Shown in pieces: positions 32,562-41,544 of a stretch of DNA of 64,000 nucleotides. Source of the DNA: an uncultured Latescibacterota bacterium (lineage in GTDB: Bacteria > Latescibacterota > UBA2968 > UBA8231); contig OX638377.1 of the NCBI GenBank assembly GCA_951813615.1, positions 3,808,599 to 3,872,598 on the forward strand, read 5' to 3'. The translations under genes were made by a program, and so were the position numbers. The number at the start of each line of letters is the position of its first letter. Position 1 is the stretch's first letter. The notes beneath the pieces are model-generated. The model did no database searches. It had not been told where the DNA came from and saw only the letters and a list, made by a program, of their open reading frames with translations.

Positions 32562-33340
32562 ACATTCTCTTCGTTGCCGATATTTTTGCCCGACCGGGTC
32601 GCCGGGTCGCCGCGGCCCTGATTCCCGAGTTGGTGCAGCAGCGCGAAGTATCTATAGTAATCGCCAACGGCGAAAATGCAGCCGGAGGGTTTGGCCTCAC
32701 TGATCGCATCGTGCACAAGCTGCACAACTACGGTGCCGACGTCATCACCAGCGGCAACCACGTCTGGGATCGCCGCGAGTTCATCCCGTACCTAGACCAA
32801 TCAGATCGCGTCCTGCGCCCCTTCAACTACCCCAAAGAAGCCCCCGGCATCGGTGCGACCGTCGTCACTGCACGCGACGGTATCCCAGTCGCCGTGCTCT
32901 GCCTCCAAGGGCGCACTAGTATGCCCGCTATCGACTGCCCCTTCCGCACGGGCCGTGCCGAAATCGAACGTCTGCGCACGAAGACACCCCTAGTCTTTGT
33001 GGATTTCCACGCCGAAGCCACGGCCGAGAAAATGGCCATGGGCTTCCACCTCGACGGACTGGCTACCGCGGTCATTGGCACCCACACCCACGTGCAAACC
33101 GCGGATGAGCGCATTCTGCCCGAAGGTACGGCGTACCTAACCGATGCTGGTATGACCGGCGTCCGCGAATCCGTGATTGGCGTGCGTCCCGCAATGGCCA
33201 TCCAACGCTTCCTCACCCAAGTGCCTACCCGCTTCAAGCCCGCCGACGGCAAAGCGGTCCTCTGCGGCGCACTCGTCGAGGCCGACGAGATAAGCGGCCG
33301 GGCCACGCGAATCGAGCGGTTGCAGATAACGGAACCTTGA
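32558..33340 (+). CDS. YmdB-like calcineurin-type phosphoesterase
   Basis: 260 residues from a GTG overlapping the rny stop by four bases. Motifs: FVADIF, ANGENAAGG, SGNHVWDRREF, DFHAEATAEK and GTHTHVQTADERILP, the signature of the YmdB (TIGR00282) metallophosphoesterases. YmdB is a 2',3'-cyclic-nucleotide phosphodiesterase that in Bacillus interacts with RNase Y and affects biofilm choice. The coupling to rny supports the same pairing here. Confidence 0.9.
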   Translation: MNILFVADIFARPGRRVAAALIPELVQQREVSIVIANGENAAGGFGLTDRIVHKLHNYGADVITSGNHVWDRREFIPYLDQSDRVLRPFNYPKEAPGIGATVVTARDGIPVAVLCLQGRTSMPAIDCPFRTGRAEIERLRTKTPLVFVDFHAEATAEKMAMGFHLDGLATAVIGTHTHVQTADERILPEGTAYLTDAGMTGVRESVIGVRPAMAIQRFLTQVPTRFKPADGKAVLCGALVEADEISGRATRIERLQITEP

Positions 33341-33407
33341 CCTAGCCTCTTAAGCAGCCTATCCTGTTTGCTTCAATCGGCTTCCGCCTTCCCCAACCGG
33401 AGTATCT

Positions 33408-34652
33408 ATGTCCTTTCAAGAGCCGGTCTTCTGGCCCGATGCCGAAGACGCAACCCACCGGCCTTACTCGGTATCTGAAATTACCAGCCAAGTCAAGGGC
33501 CTGCTCGAAGAAAACCTGCCCAAGTGCTGGGTCGAGGGCGAGCTCTCTCAGTACAATCATCACAGCTCGGGCCACCGCTACTTCACGCTCAAAGACAACG
33601 CCAGCCAGCTAAGCGCAGTAATGTTCAAGTGGCAGGCCAGCTCGCTCTCCTTCATCCCTCAACAGGGCATGCAGGTGCAGGTGTACGGACATATCTCCGT
33701 CTACGAGCGCGGGGGAAAATACCAGCTCTACGCCGAGCAGATTAAACCCGCTGGCATCGGCGAGTTGGCCATCGCCTTTGAGCAGCTCAAAAATCGCCTA
33801 GAGGCTGAAGGACTTTTCGCTGAAGACCGCAAACGCCCCCTACCTCCGTATCCCCGCAAAATCGGCGTAGTAACCTCGCCGACCGGCGCGGCCATCCGCG
33901 ACATCATCCAAATCCTCGACCGCCGCGCCCCGGATATCGAGATCATCCTCTGCCCCGCTCGGGTCCAAGGCGAAGGGGCCGCCGCTGAGATCGCCGCAGC
34001 CATCGCCAGTTTAAATCAACTAGATGACATCGACGTGTTGATCGTCGGTCGCGGTGGCGGCGCTCCAGAAGACCTCTGGCCCTTCAACGACGAATCCGTC
34101 GCCCGCGCCATCTACCAGTCGCCTCAGCCCGTCATCTCTGCCGTCGGCCACGAGATTGATTACACCATCGCCGACTACGTGGCCGACTGCCGCGCCCCAA
34201 CTCCCTCAGCCGCCGCCGAAATGGTCGCCCGTGAACGCAGTGTTTTACGCGAGCAGGTCGCCGAGCAACAAGGCCGCTTGCTAGCGGAAATGGAACGCTA
34301 CCTCAGTTCCTTAGAGGAGCGGCTGAGCCACTGCGACCCAAGCCGTCTACACGCACGCCTCGACGACCGCTTGCAACAGCAAAGCCTATACCTCGACGAA
34401 CGACGCCAAGCTCTTTCTACTGCTTTCGATTGGTTTTTGCGCACCCGAATCGAGGCCCTAGCCAATGCCGCCACCCGCCTCGACGATCTTAGCCCGCTTA
34501 CGAGCTTAGCGCGCGGTTTTGCCCTAGTAGAGCACGTCGCCAACAAGCACCTCGTCCGCGACAGCAACGAGCTTCAGCCGGGCGATAAACTGCAACTGCG
34601 CTTTCGCCGCGGAGGCGCCATCTGCTGTGTGGAGGAGAAACTCGATGAGTGA
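33408..34652 (+). CDS. xseA: Exodeoxyribonuclease VII large subunit
   Basis: 414 residues. N-terminal OB fold (about 20-115, CWVEGELSQYNHHSSGHRYFTLKD), then the catalytic region with GVVTSPTGAAIRDI, VGRGGG and SAVGHEIDYTIADYVAD, and a C-terminal helical domain. It degrades single-stranded DNA together with XseB. GGAG precedes the ATG. Confidence 0.95.
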   Translation: MSFQEPVFWPDAEDATHRPYSVSEITSQVKGLLEENLPKCWVEGELSQYNHHSSGHRYFTLKDNASQLSAVMFKWQASSLSFIPQQGMQVQVYGHISVYERGGKYQLYAEQIKPAGIGELAIAFEQLKNRLEAEGLFAEDRKRPLPPYPRKIGVVTSPTGAAIRDIIQILDRRAPDIEIILCPARVQGEGAAAEIAAAIASLNQLDDIDVLIVGRGGGAPEDLWPFNDESVARAIYQSPQPVISAVGHEIDYTIADYVADCRAPTPSAAAEMVARERSVLREQVAEQQGRLLAEMERYLSSLEERLSHCDPSRLHARLDDRLQQQSLYLDERRQALSTAFDWFLRTRIEALANAATRLDDLSPLTSLARGFALVEHVANKHLVRDSNELQPGDKLQLRFRRGGAICCVEEKLDE

Positions 34653-34875
34653 ATCTTTTGAAGAATCCCTAGCCGTACTCGAAGAGAGCGTCCAGCGCCT
34701 TGAAGCAGGCGAGCTCAAGCTCGAAGAGGCCCTCGAAGTATTCGAAAAAGGAGTCGCCGCCTCGCGCGCCTGCGGCCAGTGGCTCGACCAGACCCGCGAG
34801 CGCGTCCAAGTCCTGACCGCCGACGCCGAGGGCCAGTTCCGCCTCTCCTTTCTGGACGACGAAGACGACCAATAG
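34645..34875 (+). CDS. xseB: Exodeoxyribonuclease VII small subunit
   Basis: 76 residues. The ATG at 34645 is chosen for GGAGGAG upstream and the family start (MSESFEESLAVLEESVQRLE). LEEALEVFEKGV is the conserved XseB helix. It overlaps xseA by eight bases, ensuring balanced synthesis of the subunits. Confidence 0.93.
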   Translation: MSESFEESLAVLEESVQRLEAGELKLEEALEVFEKGVAASRACGQWLDQTRERVQVLTADAEGQFRLSFLDDEDDQ

Positions 34876-34895
34876 CGCCCCTCGGCTTCGGCCTG

Positions 34896-36587
34896 ATGTT
34901 GACTCGCCTCTACATCAAGAACTTTGCCCTCATCGAAGAAGCGGTGATCGAATTCGGTCCCGGCCTCAACGTCATCACCGGCGAAACCGGGGCCGGCAAG
35001 TCCATTCTCATCGGTGCCCTCAACTCCATCCTCGGTGGCCCCACCAACGCCGAGTTGGTGCGCAACGGGGCTAGCGCGTGTACAGTGGAGGGTTTTTTTG
35101 AACTCGACGATCCAGATCGAGTCGCGCGCTTGGCCGAGCTGGGCGTTCTCTTGGAGGACGGCCAACTCATCCTCCGCCGCGAGATCCGCGGCCAAGGTCG
35201 CTCGCGGGCCTTTGTCAACGGCCAGGGCCAGCCAATCAAGCGGCTAAAGCAAATCGGCGCGATCTTGGTTGATCTGCACGGCCAACACGAACACCAATCG
35301 CTGCTCGACCCCAAGCTCCACACCTGCTTTCTCGACGCATTTGCCGGACTCGACGACCAGCGCCGCCTCGTGGAACAATACTGGCGCACTTACCGCGATA
35401 GCGTGACTCACCTCGACCGACTGTGCACAGAGCGCGACTCACTCGCAGCCGAAGACGAGTTGTGTGCCTTCCAGTTGGAGGAGCTCCGTCTCCTCTCACC
35501 CCGGCCGGGTGAAGAGCCCGAGATAGAACGCGAGTTGCAAGTTCTCGAAAATGCCGAGACCCTATCCCAAGGCGGCCTCCAGCTCTACGATCGACTCTAT
35601 CAGCGCGACGGCGCGGTATACGAGCTACTCGGCCAAGTTCGTCGTCAGCTCGACCGGCTGCGCGAAATCGACCCTGCGCTCGGCCCCCAAGCTGCGGCCT
35701 TAGAAGAGCTGATTTACGAAGTCGAGGATCTCGCCGGCCAACTCCGCGACTACGCCCGCAGCATCGAGGTGAGCCCCGGGCGGGCCGACGAGCTGCGCGA
35801 GCGCCGCGACGGGCTGCGCACCCTCAAAAAGAAATACGGCGGCACCCTCGACGCCGTCTTGGAACGCGCCCGCGAGCTTGCGGCGCGAGAAGACCGCGCG
35901 GACCGCCTCCGCGACGAACTGGCCCAAGCGGCTGAACGCCGCGATCAAGCACTCGCCGAGTTTGCCGCCTGTTGCCTAGCCCTTTCTGCGTCGCGCCAGC
36001 AGGCTAGCACCACCTTGTCGCGGTCGCTAATCGCCGCTCTCGGAGAGTTAGGCATGGCCAAGGCCCAGTTCCACATAGAACTGGCGACCACCGAAGATCC
36101 AGCGGGGATAGTCCAGCTCGATGGGCGTCGCTACGCGGCCGGCGCGCACGGCATGGAGCACGTCGCCTTCCACATTTCCGCCAATGCCGGCGAACCTCCG
36201 CGACCCCTGGCGCGCATTGCCTCGGGCGGGGAAATTTCGCGCGTGATGCTGGCCCTCAAGGAAGCGGTCGCCGGGCGCGACCTCGTTTCGACCTTGGTCT
36301 TCGACGAAATTGACGCCGGAATCTCGGGGCGCATCGCCGCAGCCGTCGGTCGCAAGCTACAGGCCCTCGCCGCAGCGCACCAGACCATTGTCATCACCCA
36401 CCTGCCGCAGATTGCCAGCCTCGCCGATCAGCACTTTTCCGTGCGCAAGCAGCAGGAGCAACAGCGCACCACCACCGAGGTCGTGCTACTCGACGCAACG
36501 GCCCGCGCCGAAGAAATTGCCTATCTGTTGGCCGGCGAGACCATTTCAGATACAGCGCGCCAGCACGCCCGCGAAATGCTGCAATAG
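34896..36587 (+). CDS. recN: DNA repair protein RecN
   Basis: 563 residues from the ATG at 34896; the frame is open upstream across xseB but with no family similarity. SMC-like ATPase: Walker A (GETGAGKS) near the N-terminus, a central coiled-coil arm (about 150-380), then ASGGEISRVMLALK and Walker B (VFDEIDAGISG), with ITHLPQIAS. RecN acts in double-strand break repair. It follows xseB by 20 bases. Confidence 0.95.
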   Translation: MLTRLYIKNFALIEEAVIEFGPGLNVITGETGAGKSILIGALNSILGGPTNAELVRNGASACTVEGFFELDDPDRVARLAELGVLLEDGQLILRREIRGQGRSRAFVNGQGQPIKRLKQIGAILVDLHGQHEHQSLLDPKLHTCFLDAFAGLDDQRRLVEQYWRTYRDSVTHLDRLCTERDSLAAEDELCAFQLEELRLLSPRPGEEPEIERELQVLENAETLSQGGLQLYDRLYQRDGAVYELLGQVRRQLDRLREIDPALGPQAAALEELIYEVEDLAGQLRDYARSIEVSPGRADELRERRDGLRTLKKKYGGTLDAVLERARELAAREDRADRLRDELAQAAERRDQALAEFAACCLALSASRQQASTTLSRSLIAALGELGMAKAQFHIELATTEDPAGIVQLDGRRYAAGAHGMEHVAFHISANAGEPPRPLARIASGGEISRVMLALKEAVAGRDLVSTLVFDEIDAGISGRIAAAVGRKLQALAAAHQTIVITHLPQIASLADQHFSVRKQQEQQRTTTEVVLLDATARAEEIAYLLAGETISDTARQHAREMLQ

Positions 36588-36594
36588 TCCGGCA

Positions 36595-37119
36595 ATGTTG
36601 GCCAATTTTCTCAGCGTCCTGCGAGTTCTGCTCATCCCCTTCCTACTCCACTTCATCGCCCAAGGACCCGCGGCCCAACTCCAAGTCGTGCTCCTGCTGC
36701 TCTTTGCCGGTATCACGGACATCGGCGACGGCTGGGTGGCACGACGCTACAACCAAGTCTCCCGCCTCGGCAAGATACTCGACCCACTGGCCGATAAAAT
36801 TTTCCTCGCCTGCCTGCTCGGCGGACTAGTCCTCTGGCGCGATTTGCCGCTGTGGCTGTTGGGAATGCTCTTTGTCCGCGACTTGGGAATCGTGCTGGTA
36901 GGGGGATTGCTCTTGCGTTCACAGGGGCTGGTCATTGCCGCCAACCGCTGGGGCAAATACACAACCGTCTGCATGGCACTTACGGCCTTCAGCTACGTCA
37001 TCGGGGCCCCGGCCAGCTTGCGCACGGGGCTAGGCTTAGCGGCAGCGGCCTTGGTCGTCGTCTCCAGCTTGAGCTACGCCCAGCTCGCGCTCAGACTCTC
37101 GCGACGCGAGCAAACCTAG
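36595..37119 (+). CDS. CDP-alcohol phosphatidyltransferase (PgsA-like)
   Basis: 174 residues, starting 7 bases after recN. The catalytic motif D-x2-D-G-x2-A-R-x8-G-x3-D-x3-D is complete (DIGDGWVAR ... GKILDPLAD). About five membrane helices. It probably makes phosphatidylglycerol phosphate from CDP-diacylglycerol and glycerol 3-phosphate, but other polar head-group transferases share this motif. Confidence 0.87.
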   Translation: MLANFLSVLRVLLIPFLLHFIAQGPAAQLQVVLLLLFAGITDIGDGWVARRYNQVSRLGKILDPLADKIFLACLLGGLVLWRDLPLWLLGMLFVRDLGIVLVGGLLLRSQGLVIAANRWGKYTTVCMALTAFSYVIGAPASLRTGLGLAAAALVVVSSLSYAQLALRLSRREQT

Positions 37120-37181
37120 AGGCCCTAACAAAACGCCCGGCGCAGCCGCGCGACGCCAGCAGAGTGTTTGTTAGGGCCTCT
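37118..37181. repeat. Perfect 15-bp inverted repeat between convergent genes
   Basis: AGAGGCCCTAACAAA (37118-37132) pairs perfectly with TTTGTTAGGGCCTCT (37167-37181) around a GC-rich 34-base loop. It begins in the pgsA-like stop codon and ends 12 bases past the stop of the small minus-strand gene, so it could terminate transcription both ways, though neither side has a T-run. Confidence 0.75.
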
Positions 37182-37193
37182 TACGGGCGTGGA

Positions 37194-37343
37194 TCAGTTG
37201 GGCTGGATCAAGCGATACCAGCGCAAATAGGCCTCGTCGAGGCGGCGACGCTGGGCGTACATACCAATCATCTCCATAACCTTGAGCCGCAAGGCCAGCT
37301 TGTGCAGATCGACTTTGCCCGCCTGACGCTCTTCGCGTTTCAC
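37194..37343 (-). CDS. 49-residue basic protein coupled to the large protease/barrel gene
   Basis: Short reading frame starting at a GTG (37343) that overlaps the stop of the 1129-residue gene as GTGA. The product begins MKREERQAGKVDLH and continues as a predicted helix rich in Arg and Leu, ending YRLIQPN. It has no signal peptide. The exact four-base coupling, the helical composition and the stop just before the inverted repeat support a real gene; no family is recognised. Confidence 0.55.
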   Translation of the reverse strand: MKREERQAGKVDLHKLALRLKVMEMIGMYAQRRRLDEAYLRWYRLIQPN

Positions 37344-40300
37344 AGCCCAAACCCAAAGTAGTAGCGCCACTTATCGATTAGAGGGGCGTCCTCGTCGCTG
37401 GAAACCCGCTCTCGATTGAGTGGATGCGCCACTTGGAAGTAGGCGAACATGGGGATGCGGTAGAAGGTAAAAAGCTGTAGCCGCAACTCGCCGCCGACAT
37501 TGGTCAGGAATTTGTCGGTGTTGGGCCAAGATCGCCATCGCTCGCCCGACCAGAAATCAATATCCTCAAAGCGCGAGAAGTTGCCCACCACCCCGGCTTC
37601 GGCGAACAACTCAGCGTAGAGCTTGGAAAAGTTGAAGTTGATGAAGCGGCTGCTGATGCGCTTGAGAATCGGAAACCCGTAGCCAGCGCGGGCGTAGAGC
37701 AATTTGGTCCCCGAGTCGGTGAAATAGGGGTAGCCGCTGAGGAAGTTGCGGCCGCCGATATAGTAGCGCAGCGGCCAGTAGAAGCGGCCCTCAAAGAAGC
37801 CGCCGTCTTCGATAAAACGGGGCTTGAGGCGGACGTTTTTGTACGCGCCAATTAGCTCGATGTTGAGCGAGTTGGCGAACGGCAACTTAACCCGCTCGTT
37901 GTATGCAGCTATGTATTCGTTGACCCGCAGGCGGCGCTCGACGCCGACGAACTGATCGCGGGGGACTCCATCGGTGGGTATTTGCTCGGTGAGCGAATCG
38001 GCTACCGTCGGCATCAAATAGCGATAGACTAAGGCCATGGCGCGGCCCGATGGACTGATCAAGCGGTCGGCCGTGGGGTTGATCTTACGATAGCGCCAAG
38101 CCATGCTCAACATGTGCGTGCGATAAAAGCTGAGATCGCCGTAGAATTTCAGCGGATCCTCGTTGTTAACCAACAAGGTATCTTGGCCCAAAAGCGCAGG
38201 ATCTAAGGTGGCCGACATATCGACGCCGTCTTGCTCCACATAGATCTGGTTCTGACTGCGGAAGTGACGTAAGGTCCAGCCTTCGGAGTAGTTGCGCCAG
38301 ATGTAGAGGGCATTCAGCTCGGTGCGCCGGGTCAGCGGCACATCGACACCCACGGCGAGTTGCCCCAAGGCAGTCTTAAACAGATCTTGGCGACTAATAC
38401 CTTGATAGACGTATTGCCTAGCGGCCGGGATGAGCAAGCTGGTGACTGAATCGACCGGGACCGGATAGATATTGCCCACGTCGAGCGTATCGACCGTGAT
38501 CTGGCTGTCCTTGATCAGGTTGTCGATCTCGCGCCGCCGGCCCGCGATGAAAAACGAGGGATTGAAGGTCCGGTTGTTGCCCACTTGCGGTCGAAGCCGA
38601 CGCTCGTAGAAGAAGCCAACATCCGTATTGAGATCTGTGGAATTGCGCATGTTCTTGCCGACAATGCCCCAAGCCGTCAGCTCCTGGCCGCCGAACATGT
38701 CGCCGGTGGAAAACTGCAAGCCGCCACTGGCTTGATTGAGGCCAAAAGTGTTGCCGACATACGTGGGGCCGACCTGTAGAATCGGGATGTAGCGCAAGAC
38801 GTTGCGCCCTCTGTACGTCGCGGTCTGGAACTGATCGGCGAGCTTGGGGCCGTCGAAGATGGAGCGATAGTCGCGCACAGCCACCGGCTCGAAGTGCGCA
38901 TCGCGCTCGAATTCGCCCAGTTCAAAGCGATAGAGGCTATAGTCGTTGGAGTGGTAGCCACTGTACACCACGCGCTCATCGGCGGCTACGGTCGGCACAA
39001 AAGCCCCGCCAATGACGTTGGTTAGCTGTTCGACTTCGCGGTTTTCCAAGCGATAGCGATAGATATTGAAAATCCCGCTCTGATCCGACGAGAACACAAA
39101 ACCCGAGCCATCGGCCAGCCAGTACGGATCGCGCTCGTCGGCCGACGAGGCAACCACCGCGCGGAATCCCGACGAGTCGGGATGGGCAAAGGCAACGGTG
39201 TCGGGAAAGACGTCGATGGTTTCTTCGGTTTCCTCCTCGCCTTCTTCGCCTTCTTCGTCTTCTTCATCTTCGCTCTTCTTTTTCTTCTTCGCCTTCTCGA
39301 AAACCTTTGGCCGCGGCGGGCTGTCGGCGCGAATCATCGCAATGTCGCGGTCCTCGCCGCGGAACAAGCTGAAGAGCAGCCACTCGCCGTCGGGCGAGAA
39401 GCGCGGCCCCATGTACTGGGTGGCGTCGTTGTTGTTGGTCAGATAAACTGCGTCCGTGCCGTCGCGATCTATGAGGCCGAGGTTGTTGGTCCCGTCTTCA
39501 TTGTGGACGAAGGCGATGCGCTGGCCATCGGGAGAAAACGAGGGGTCTTTGGCGCGCAGCCTAGCGCTGATGCGGCGCTCCTTGTCCTCGGCCAAGTTGT
39601 AGATGTAGAGGTCGTTAAAGCCGCCCTTGTTGCGGACGAAGACGATCTCCTCCCCGTCGGGTGACCAGCTAATTCGCGTATCTATCCAGCCTTTGAGCTC
39701 CGTCTCTTCTTGCGTCTCGAAATCGTAGATTTTGAGCACCGTAATCCCATAGTCCCGCTTCTCGCTGGTGAGGTACGCCAGTTTTTTGCCGTCCGGCGAC
39801 AGCGCGGGATGGTATTCGAGCACGCCCTCGTTGACCTCGTCCAGCGACTCGCCGGCAAAGAAGCCCTGCTCGCGAATCTCGGATTCGAGGCGGCCGTAAT
39901 TCTCGGCCAAGAAGGCGACCCAATCCGCGTAAAACTGATCGGCGGAAATGCCCAACACCCGACGGATGGCCGGGTCGAAGCTCATCGAACCAATCTGATG
40001 CGTTAGTTCATCGACTTTCTCGGCACCGTACTGCTCGTGGATGTACACCATCATCGCGTAGCCCTGATTGTACACGAACTCGCCGTAGAACTTGCCCATG
40101 CGGTCCCAGACCGTCCCCATTTCCTCCCACGAGAGCAAATCGTCTTCGAGCACCGCCATCCGCAGCAACATGTCGCGATGCGAGTCCCAAGTATCATAGC
40201 CGAATTTTTGCGCCCCGTACTGGGCGATGCCCTCGGTCCAGCCACGTGGGGCGTTGAGATGGTACAGCGGGAACTGAAACGTAATGTCCGGATTGGCGTC

Positions 40301-40729
40301 AAAGCGCGAGACCGAAAGCAACGCAAACTGAAAGGGCCATTTCTTGCGTGCCTTGTTGAGCGTCATAATGTGCGTCAACTCGTGCGTGACCACGTTTTTA
40401 ATCCAGTCGTGACTCCCACGCAACTCAAAGTCGAGGCTAGTGGCCCAAATGGCCATGGTATTGCTGTAGTAGTTGGCCCAGCCGTTGCCTAACACGTCGG
40501 AGTTGTCGAGGACGATGACGTGGATGGTGCGGAAGTCGTCGTAGTAATCGTAGGCTGCTGCGAGGGTGGGAAAGACTTCCTCGCAGGTTTCGGCCACTCG
40601 GCGCGCGGTGCCCTCGGCCCCAAGCGTGAAATGGACCCGGAAGTGATCGGTGACGATGGTTTTTATTTGGGCCTGGGCCGCTCCGGCGAGGAACAGCGCG
40701 GCAATGGCGGAAAGAATCGCTCGGCGCAA
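37340..40729 (-). CDS. Large secreted protein: gluzincin-like protease, TolB-like propeller and beta-barrel
   Basis: 1129 residues from a TTG at 40729 with AAAGGGA upstream; this gives a clean signal peptide (RRAILSAIAALFLAGAAQA), whereas the upstream ATG at 40843 would bury it. Residues about 25-290 resemble the peptidase MA clan: HELTH at 116-120 and a third zinc ligand, Glu166, in GWTEGIAQY. Residues about 310-680 hold WD40/PD40-type propeller units (LSPDGKKLAYL, WSPDGEEIVFV, FSPDGQRIAFV, FSPDGEWLLF). They are interrupted by a Lys-rich then Glu/Asp-rich linker. The remainder looks like an outer-membrane barrel (GGRNFLSGYPYF near the end, as in Omp85 barrels). Likely outer-membrane anchored with the protease in the periplasm. 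Confidence 0.82.
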   Translation of the reverse strand: MRRAILSAIAALFLAGAAQAQIKTIVTDHFRVHFTLGAEGTARRVAETCEEVFPTLAAAYDYYDDFRTIHVIVLDNSDVLGNGWANYYSNTMAIWATSLDFELRGSHDWIKNVVTHELTHIMTLNKARKKWPFQFALLSVSRFDANPDITFQFPLYHLNAPRGWTEGIAQYGAQKFGYDTWDSHRDMLLRMAVLEDDLLSWEEMGTVWDRMGKFYGEFVYNQGYAMMVYIHEQYGAEKVDELTHQIGSMSFDPAIRRVLGISADQFYADWVAFLAENYGRLESEIREQGFFAGESLDEVNEGVLEYHPALSPDGKKLAYLTSEKRDYGITVLKIYDFETQEETELKGWIDTRISWSPDGEEIVFVRNKGGFNDLYIYNLAEDKERRISARLRAKDPSFSPDGQRIAFVHNEDGTNNLGLIDRDGTDAVYLTNNNDATQYMGPRFSPDGEWLLFSLFRGEDRDIAMIRADSPPRPKVFEKAKKKKKSEDEEDEEGEEGEEETEETIDVFPDTVAFAHPDSSGFRAVVASSADERDPYWLADGSGFVFSSDQSGIFNIYRYRLENREVEQLTNVIGGAFVPTVAADERVVYSGYHSNDYSLYRFELGEFERDAHFEPVAVRDYRSIFDGPKLADQFQTATYRGRNVLRYIPILQVGPTYVGNTFGLNQASGGLQFSTGDMFGGQELTAWGIVGKNMRNSTDLNTDVGFFYERRLRPQVGNNRTFNPSFFIAGRRREIDNLIKDSQITVDTLDVGNIYPVPVDSVTSLLIPAARQYVYQGISRQDLFKTALGQLAVGVDVPLTRRTELNALYIWRNYSEGWTLRHFRSQNQIYVEQDGVDMSATLDPALLGQDTLLVNNEDPLKFYGDLSFYRTHMLSMAWRYRKINPTADRLISPSGRAMALVYRYLMPTVADSLTEQIPTDGVPRDQFVGVERRLRVNEYIAAYNERVKLPFANSLNIELIGAYKNVRLKPRFIEDGGFFEGRFYWPLRYYIGGRNFLSGYPYFTDSGTKLLYARAGYGFPILKRISSRFINFNFSKLYAELFAEAGVVGNFSRFEDIDFWSGERWRSWPNTDKFLTNVGGELRLQLFTFYRIPMFAYFQVAHPLNRERVSSDEDAPLIDKWRYYFGFGL

Positions 40730-40872
40730 CGTGTATCCCTTTCGCAAAAAGGCGACCAGCAGCCAATTGCCAGTCGCTCCACAAGTTGGTAGGAAAATAC
40801 TGGAGACCATACTCCCCGTCAAACAGCACGGAGCCACTTTCACGCGACTTTGTCATTAATTACTATACCTCC

Positions 40873-41544
40873 ATGCACTACACCATTCACCGCACCGACG
40901 ACCTCGACCTTCCCGACGCCGATTGGGAGCGTCCCCAGTGGCAGGCGGCCGAGACCTTAGAGATCACCCACTTTTCCTGGGAGGATTCCGGCCACCACCC
41001 CCGCACGCAGGCGCGTGTGGTCTACGACGAGCGGGCGCTAGCCATTATCTTCCGCGTCGAGGATCGCTACGTCCGCGCGGTGGCCGAGCGCTTCCAAGAT
41101 TCGGTCTGCACTGATTCCTGCGTCGAGTTCTTCGTCGCACCCCTGCCCGACTCTCAGGCTTACTTCAATTTTGAAGTCAACTGCGGCGGCACCATGCTCC
41201 TGCACCGCTGCCCTTCAACTGCAGAGCGCGCCCAAGGTCGCGAGACCGAAAACGTCAGCGACGCCGACGGTGCCACCATCCGCATCGCCACAACCCTCCC
41301 CAAGCTCGTCGAGCCAGAGCGCACCACTCCCACGACTTGGATGGTCGAGTACTGCGTTCCCTTCGCCCTCTTCGCCCAGTACTTCGGTGCCCAGACGCCA
41401 GTACTTGGCACTCAGTGGAAGGGCAACTTCTACAAGTGCGGCGATCGCACCTCCCACCCCCACTGGGGTTCGTGGGCACCCGTAGGTACACCCAACCCCA
41501 GCTTTCACCAGCCTGACTTTTATCAGCCGCTCGTATTTGCCTAG
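40873..41544 (+). CDS. CBM9-like carbohydrate-binding protein
   Basis: 223 residues from the ATG at 40873; no good ribosome site is seen, and the frame is open for 29 codons upstream. The pattern LPDADWERPQW, ARVVYDERALAIIFRVED and DSCVEFFVAP is that of family 9 carbohydrate-binding-like domains (DOMON fold). No signal peptide, so it may act in the cytoplasm or start elsewhere. Its stop shares a CTAG with the stop of the convergent toroid-type gene. Confidence 0.72.
   Translation: MHYTIHRTDDLDLPDADWERPQWQAAETLEITHFSWEDSGHHPRTQARVVYDERALAIIFRVEDRYVRAVAERFQDSVCTDSCVEFFVAPLPDSQAYFNFEVNCGGTMLLHRCPSTAERAQGRETENVSDADGATIRIATTLPKLVEPERTTPTTWMVEYCVPFALFAQYFGAQTPVLGTQWKGNFYKCGDRTSHPHWGSWAPVGTPNPSFHQPDFYQPLVFA

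Noticed and set aside
37118..37181. Integron attC site
   Set aside because: The arms carry a TAAC/GTTA core, but the first base of each core box does not match RYYYAAC/GTTRRRY, the stem has no extrahelical bases, and no integrase or cassette array is present.
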